Source of the DNA: Bryobacterales bacterium
Lineage (GTDB): Bacteria; Acidobacteriota; Terriglobia; Bryobacterales; UBA6623
Assembly: GCA_028819255.1 (NCBI GenBank)
Contig: JAPPMB010000062.1
Span: forward strand, 39,870-75,220
Direction: 5' to 3'
DNA length: 35,351 nucleotides
Shown: positions 32,786 through 35,351 of the stretch, piece after piece
Layout: each line of letters opens with the position of its first letter
How positions within the stretch are numbered: position 1 is the first letter of the stretch
Position numbers and translations under genes: made by a program
The notes under the pieces: generated by a model
Seen by the model: only the letters and a program-made list of their open reading frames with translations
Told to the model about the DNA's origin: nothing
The model's database searches: none

Positions 32786-34645
32786 ATGCTGCTTCGCACG
32801 ATTCTGCTGCTCGCCGGTTCGGTAGTGGTGCTGACCGCTGCGGCGCCCAACATTTTGTGGATAAGCTCCGAGGACAACGGCCCACACCTAGGTGTCTACG
32901 GCGATTCCTACGCCACGACGCCGAACCTCGACGCGCTGGGCCGCCGGGGCATGATCTACCGCAGCGCATGGTCCACCGCGCCGGTGTGCGCGCCCGCCAG
33001 GACCACGATCATCAGCGGCATGTACCCGCCTTCCACGGGCTCGCAGCACATGCGGTCCATGGTCAGGCTGCCGTCGCCAATGAAGATGTTCCCTCGGTAC
33101 CTGCGGGACGCCGGCTACTACGCCTCCAACAACGCCAAGCAGGACTACAACCTCGAGCTGACGGGTGAGGTCTGGGACGAGTCCAGCCGCGAAGCCCACT
33201 GGCGCAAGCGGGCTCCCGGACAGCCGTTCTTTGCGGTGTTCAACTTCACCGTCACCCACGAGTCGCAGATCCGCCGCCGTCCGCACGACGCCGTGCACGA
33301 CCCGGAACGGGTCACGGTCCCGGCATACCATCCCGACACGCCCGAGAGCCGCCGGGACTGGGCCCAGTACCACGACAAGATGACCGAGATGGACTCCATG
33401 GCGGGCAGGGTCCTTGACCAGCTGCGCGAGGACGGGCTGGAGGATGACACCATCGTCTTCTATTGGGCCGACCATGGCCCCGGCATGCCGCGCAGCAAGC
33501 GGTGGACCTACAATTCCGGCCTGAACGTGCCGATGATTCTCTACGTGCCGGACAAGTTCGGGGATCTGCGGCCGGCCGAGTACGCGGCGGGCGGGGAGAG
33601 CGACCGGCTCGTCGGTTTCGTGGACCTGGCCGCGACCGTTCTGAGCCTCGCGGGCGTTCGACCGCCCGAGCACTTCCAGGGCCATGCGTTTGCGGGGAAG
33701 CACGAGACGCCGCGGCCGCCGTACTCCTATGCCTTCCGGGGCCGGATGGACGAGCGCTACGACATGGTCCGCAGCGTTCGGGACGAACGCTTCATCTACA
33801 TCCGCAACTTCATGCCGCACCGGATCTACGGGCAGTTCATCCAGTACATGTTCCAGACGCCTACGACGGCGGTCTGGCACCGGATGTACGGGGAGGGCCG
33901 GCTGGCGCCTCCCCGGACCCATTTCTGGGAGACGAAGCCGGCCGAGGAGCTGTACGACCTGCATGAGGATCCCTACGAGACCCGGAACCTGGCGGCGGAC
34001 CCGGCCCACGGGGAGGTGCTGGAGCGCATGCGCAACGCGCGTCGCGAGTGGTCCCTGTCGATCCGCGACCTCGGCTTTCTGCCGGAGAGCATGATCCACT
34101 CCCGGTCCGCCGGCGACGCGCCCCACGCCATGGCCTCCGACCCGGCACGATTCCCGATGGGCCGCATCATGGCCATGGCCGAAGCCGCGACTTCGGCGCG
34201 CGGCGCAGGGATCGACGAACTGCGGGTGGGTCTCGGGGACGCGGACAGCGCGGTGCGGTACTGGGCTGCAACCGGCGCGCTGGTCCGAGGCAGCGACGCC
34301 GTCGCCGAACTGGCGGGCCCATTGCGCAGGGCGCTCGCGGACGAGGACCCCGCCGTGCGGGTCGTTTCGGGCGAGGCCCTGGGCCGCTACGGAAGCGATG
34401 CCGACGCCGGGCAGGCATTGCCCGTGCTGCTGGACCTGGCCGACGGGAGCCGCCACGGAATCTACGTGGCGATGGCCGCCCTGAATGCGATCGACTACAT
34501 GGACGGCCGCAGCGACCCTGCACTCGACAGGATTCTTGCCCTGCCGGCTGAAGTGCCGGGGCAGAATCCGCGGTTCCGGGCCTACCTGCCGAACCTGCTC
34601 GCGAAGATTCGCTCCGATGCCGGGCGGGACCCGCGGCAGCAGTGA
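32786..34645 (+). CDS. Exported sulfatase with C-terminal HEAT-like repeats
   Basis: This 619-residue protein has a signal peptide (ILLLAGSVVVLTAAA). The sulfatase core (about 20-440) begins with PNILWISSEDNGPHLGVYG, giving the metal-binding acidic pair. The maturation motif CAPAR at 68-72 has Cys68, to be converted to formylglycine. DHGPGMPRSKRW later supplies metal and sulfate ligands. The C-terminal 150 residues are alpha-helical repeats (DELRVGLGDADSAVRYWAATGAL, PLRRALADEDPAVRVVSGEALG) of HEAT type, probably a binding module. It would remove sulfate esters from a glycan or other sulfated molecule in the periplasm or outside. A formylglycine-generating enzyme is not in the window. The stop overlaps the GTG of the next frame, suggesting coupling. 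Confidence 0.94.
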   Translation: MLLRTILLLAGSVVVLTAAAPNILWISSEDNGPHLGVYGDSYATTPNLDALGRRGMIYRSAWSTAPVCAPARTTIISGMYPPSTGSQHMRSMVRLPSPMKMFPRYLRDAGYYASNNAKQDYNLELTGEVWDESSREAHWRKRAPGQPFFAVFNFTVTHESQIRRRPHDAVHDPERVTVPAYHPDTPESRRDWAQYHDKMTEMDSMAGRVLDQLREDGLEDDTIVFYWADHGPGMPRSKRWTYNSGLNVPMILYVPDKFGDLRPAEYAAGGESDRLVGFVDLAATVLSLAGVRPPEHFQGHAFAGKHETPRPPYSYAFRGRMDERYDMVRSVRDERFIYIRNFMPHRIYGQFIQYMFQTPTTAVWHRMYGEGRLAPPRTHFWETKPAEELYDLHEDPYETRNLAADPAHGEVLERMRNARREWSLSIRDLGFLPESMIHSRSAGDAPHAMASDPARFPMGRIMAMAEAATSARGAGIDELRVGLGDADSAVRYWAATGALVRGSDAVAELAGPLRRALADEDPAVRVVSGEALGRYGSDADAGQALPVLLDLADGSRHGIYVAMAALNAIDYMDGRSDPALDRILALPAEVPGQNPRFRAYLPNLLAKIRSDAGRDPRQQ

Positions 34646-34659
34646 CGGGATTGCCGGAC

Positions 34660-35316
34660 ATGGATCGGCGGGTGTTCCTGGCCAGCGGGTTGGCGGCTTC
34701 GGTCTCGAAGTCCGCTGAGCGCGGCGGCCTCGAGGCCGCGTCGGAGCTGATCGGCCGGCACGTCGAGAGCGGGCGGGTGCTCGGGGCCTCGCTGGATGTC
34801 CGGACGGATGCGGGCTCCTACGGCAGGTCGTTCGGGACCGCCGCTTCCATGGACTCAATCTTCCTGCTGGCCTCCATCACGAAACCCATGACGGCGGCCG
34901 GGGTGATGTTGCTCGCCGACCGCGGCGCGCTCCGGCTTGCGGACCCCGCACGGCGGTTCATCCCGGAGTTCCGAGAGGGAGCGCGGTCGCGGGTGACCGT
35001 CAAGCACCTCCTCACCCACACTTCGGGGCTGCCCGACCAGCTTCCCGAGAACGTAGAGCTGCGGAAGCGCAACGCCCCGCTGAGCGAGTTTGTCGAACGC
35101 ACGATCCGCACGGACCTGCTCTTCGAGCCCGGCACGAGGTACTCGTACCAGAGCATGGGAATCCTGCTCCTGGCCGAGATCGCCGAGCGCATCACCGGCC
35201 GCGCGTTTCCGGAGTTCCTGGAACAGGAGCTCTTTCGACCGCTCGGAATGGAGCGGACAGCGCTCGGGCTGGACGGGATCCCGCTTGAGCGAACCCAGCC
35301 CAAGTTTGTCAGCTGA
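34660..35316 (+). CDS. Serine hydrolase of the beta-lactamase/class C family, truncated at 3' end
   Basis: The visible product has 218 residues, against about 350-400 for the family. The N-terminus MDRRVFLASGLAAS resembles a Tat signal; this is why I prefer ATG 34660, although GTG 34642 overlaps the sulfatase stop (GTGA) and may couple translation. The catalytic SITK (S72, K75) and the LLTHTSGLPDQ segment are present. The Tyr motif reads YSYQSMG, with Gln-Ser where Y-x-N is usual. The reading frame ends at TGA 35314-35316, before the C-terminal third with the KTG/HxG-type motif. That TGA is the first three bases of the IS-end-like motif, so the gene is probably interrupted by an insertion. 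As it stands it is likely inactive. Confidence 0.8.
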   Translation: MDRRVFLASGLAASVSKSAERGGLEAASELIGRHVESGRVLGASLDVRTDAGSYGRSFGTAASMDSIFLLASITKPMTAAGVMLLADRGALRLADPARRFIPEFREGARSRVTVKHLLTHTSGLPDQLPENVELRKRNAPLSEFVERTIRTDLLFEPGTRYSYQSMGILLLAEIAERITGRAFPEFLEQELFRPLGMERTALGLDGIPLERTQPKFVS

Positions 35317-35351
35317 TGGGCGATTTCGGCGGAATTTCGCCCTTTTCGACG
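35312..35351. mobile_element. Putative insertion-sequence end (only the first ~38 bp in window)
   Basis: From TGATGGG at 35314 the sequence runs in phased TTTCG repeats (35323, 35334, then near 35343) and matches 15430-15459 at 25 of 30 positions. It begins exactly where the serine hydrolase frame is cut. Multi-repeat ends starting with TG are typical of IS21-like elements. The transposase would be outside the window, so this call is an inference. Confidence 0.45.

Noticed and set aside
35323..35348. Phased TTTCG repeats as a CRISPR-like or tandem array
   Set aside because: The units are far too short and few, and fit an IS end better.

Overview
The window looks like a chromosomal segment of a GC-rich Gram-negative bacterium, most likely an Acidobacteriota member (perhaps Bryobacterales-like; the class is an inference). 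The evidence is four large TonB-dependent receptors (TBDRs) with N-terminal carboxypeptidase-regulatory domains, a DUF1501 protein, a secreted sulfatase with a C-terminal repeat domain, a Tat-type serine hydrolase and a secreted GH32 enzyme, all in high-GC DNA. Very long antisense open frames are an artefact of that GC content.

Left part (1-15.2 kb): the 3' end of a DUF1501 gene; two TBDRs (806-3670 and 4097-7192, both minus); a two-gene sugar-type ABC transporter (permease 7403-8344, ATPase 8337-9815, minus) with no binding-protein gene beside it; a YdjM-like membrane metal-dependent hydrolase (10224-11324, plus); a gene-free stretch; and a third, Oar-like TBDR (11999-15238, minus).

Accessory patch (15.2-17.2 kb): a VapBC toxin-antitoxin pair with a perfect dyad upstream, followed directly by a decayed IS256-family transposase broken by three frame changes. 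A 30-bp motif at 15430 reappears at the right edge of the window and resembles an insertion-sequence end.

Middle (17.2-24.1 kb): a probable minus-strand operon, TBDR - class V PLP enzyme - GH32 fructosidase (22780 to 17173). Its TBDR is a close paralogue of the one at 806-3670. This could be a small fructan or sucrose scavenging locus. Divergent from it is a secreted M48 metalloprotease with a recognisable promoter.

Housekeeping block (24.1-30.7 kb, minus): rpmH-rnpA-yidD-yidC-khpB(jag)-mnmE, the conserved ribosome/RNase P/membrane-insertion cluster but without dnaA upstream, continued by purS and a GlmS-like gene. The GlmS-like protein is the most striking object here. Its sugar isomerase half looks complete, but Cys1 (the glutaminase nucleophile) is Ala and several other glutaminase motifs are lost.

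Right part (30.9-35.35 kb): a BNR-type secreted beta-propeller protein, nrdR (minus), a divergent secreted sulfatase whose -10 box sits right at its start codon, and a serine hydrolase cut short at a TGA lying exactly at the start of the IS-end-like motif.
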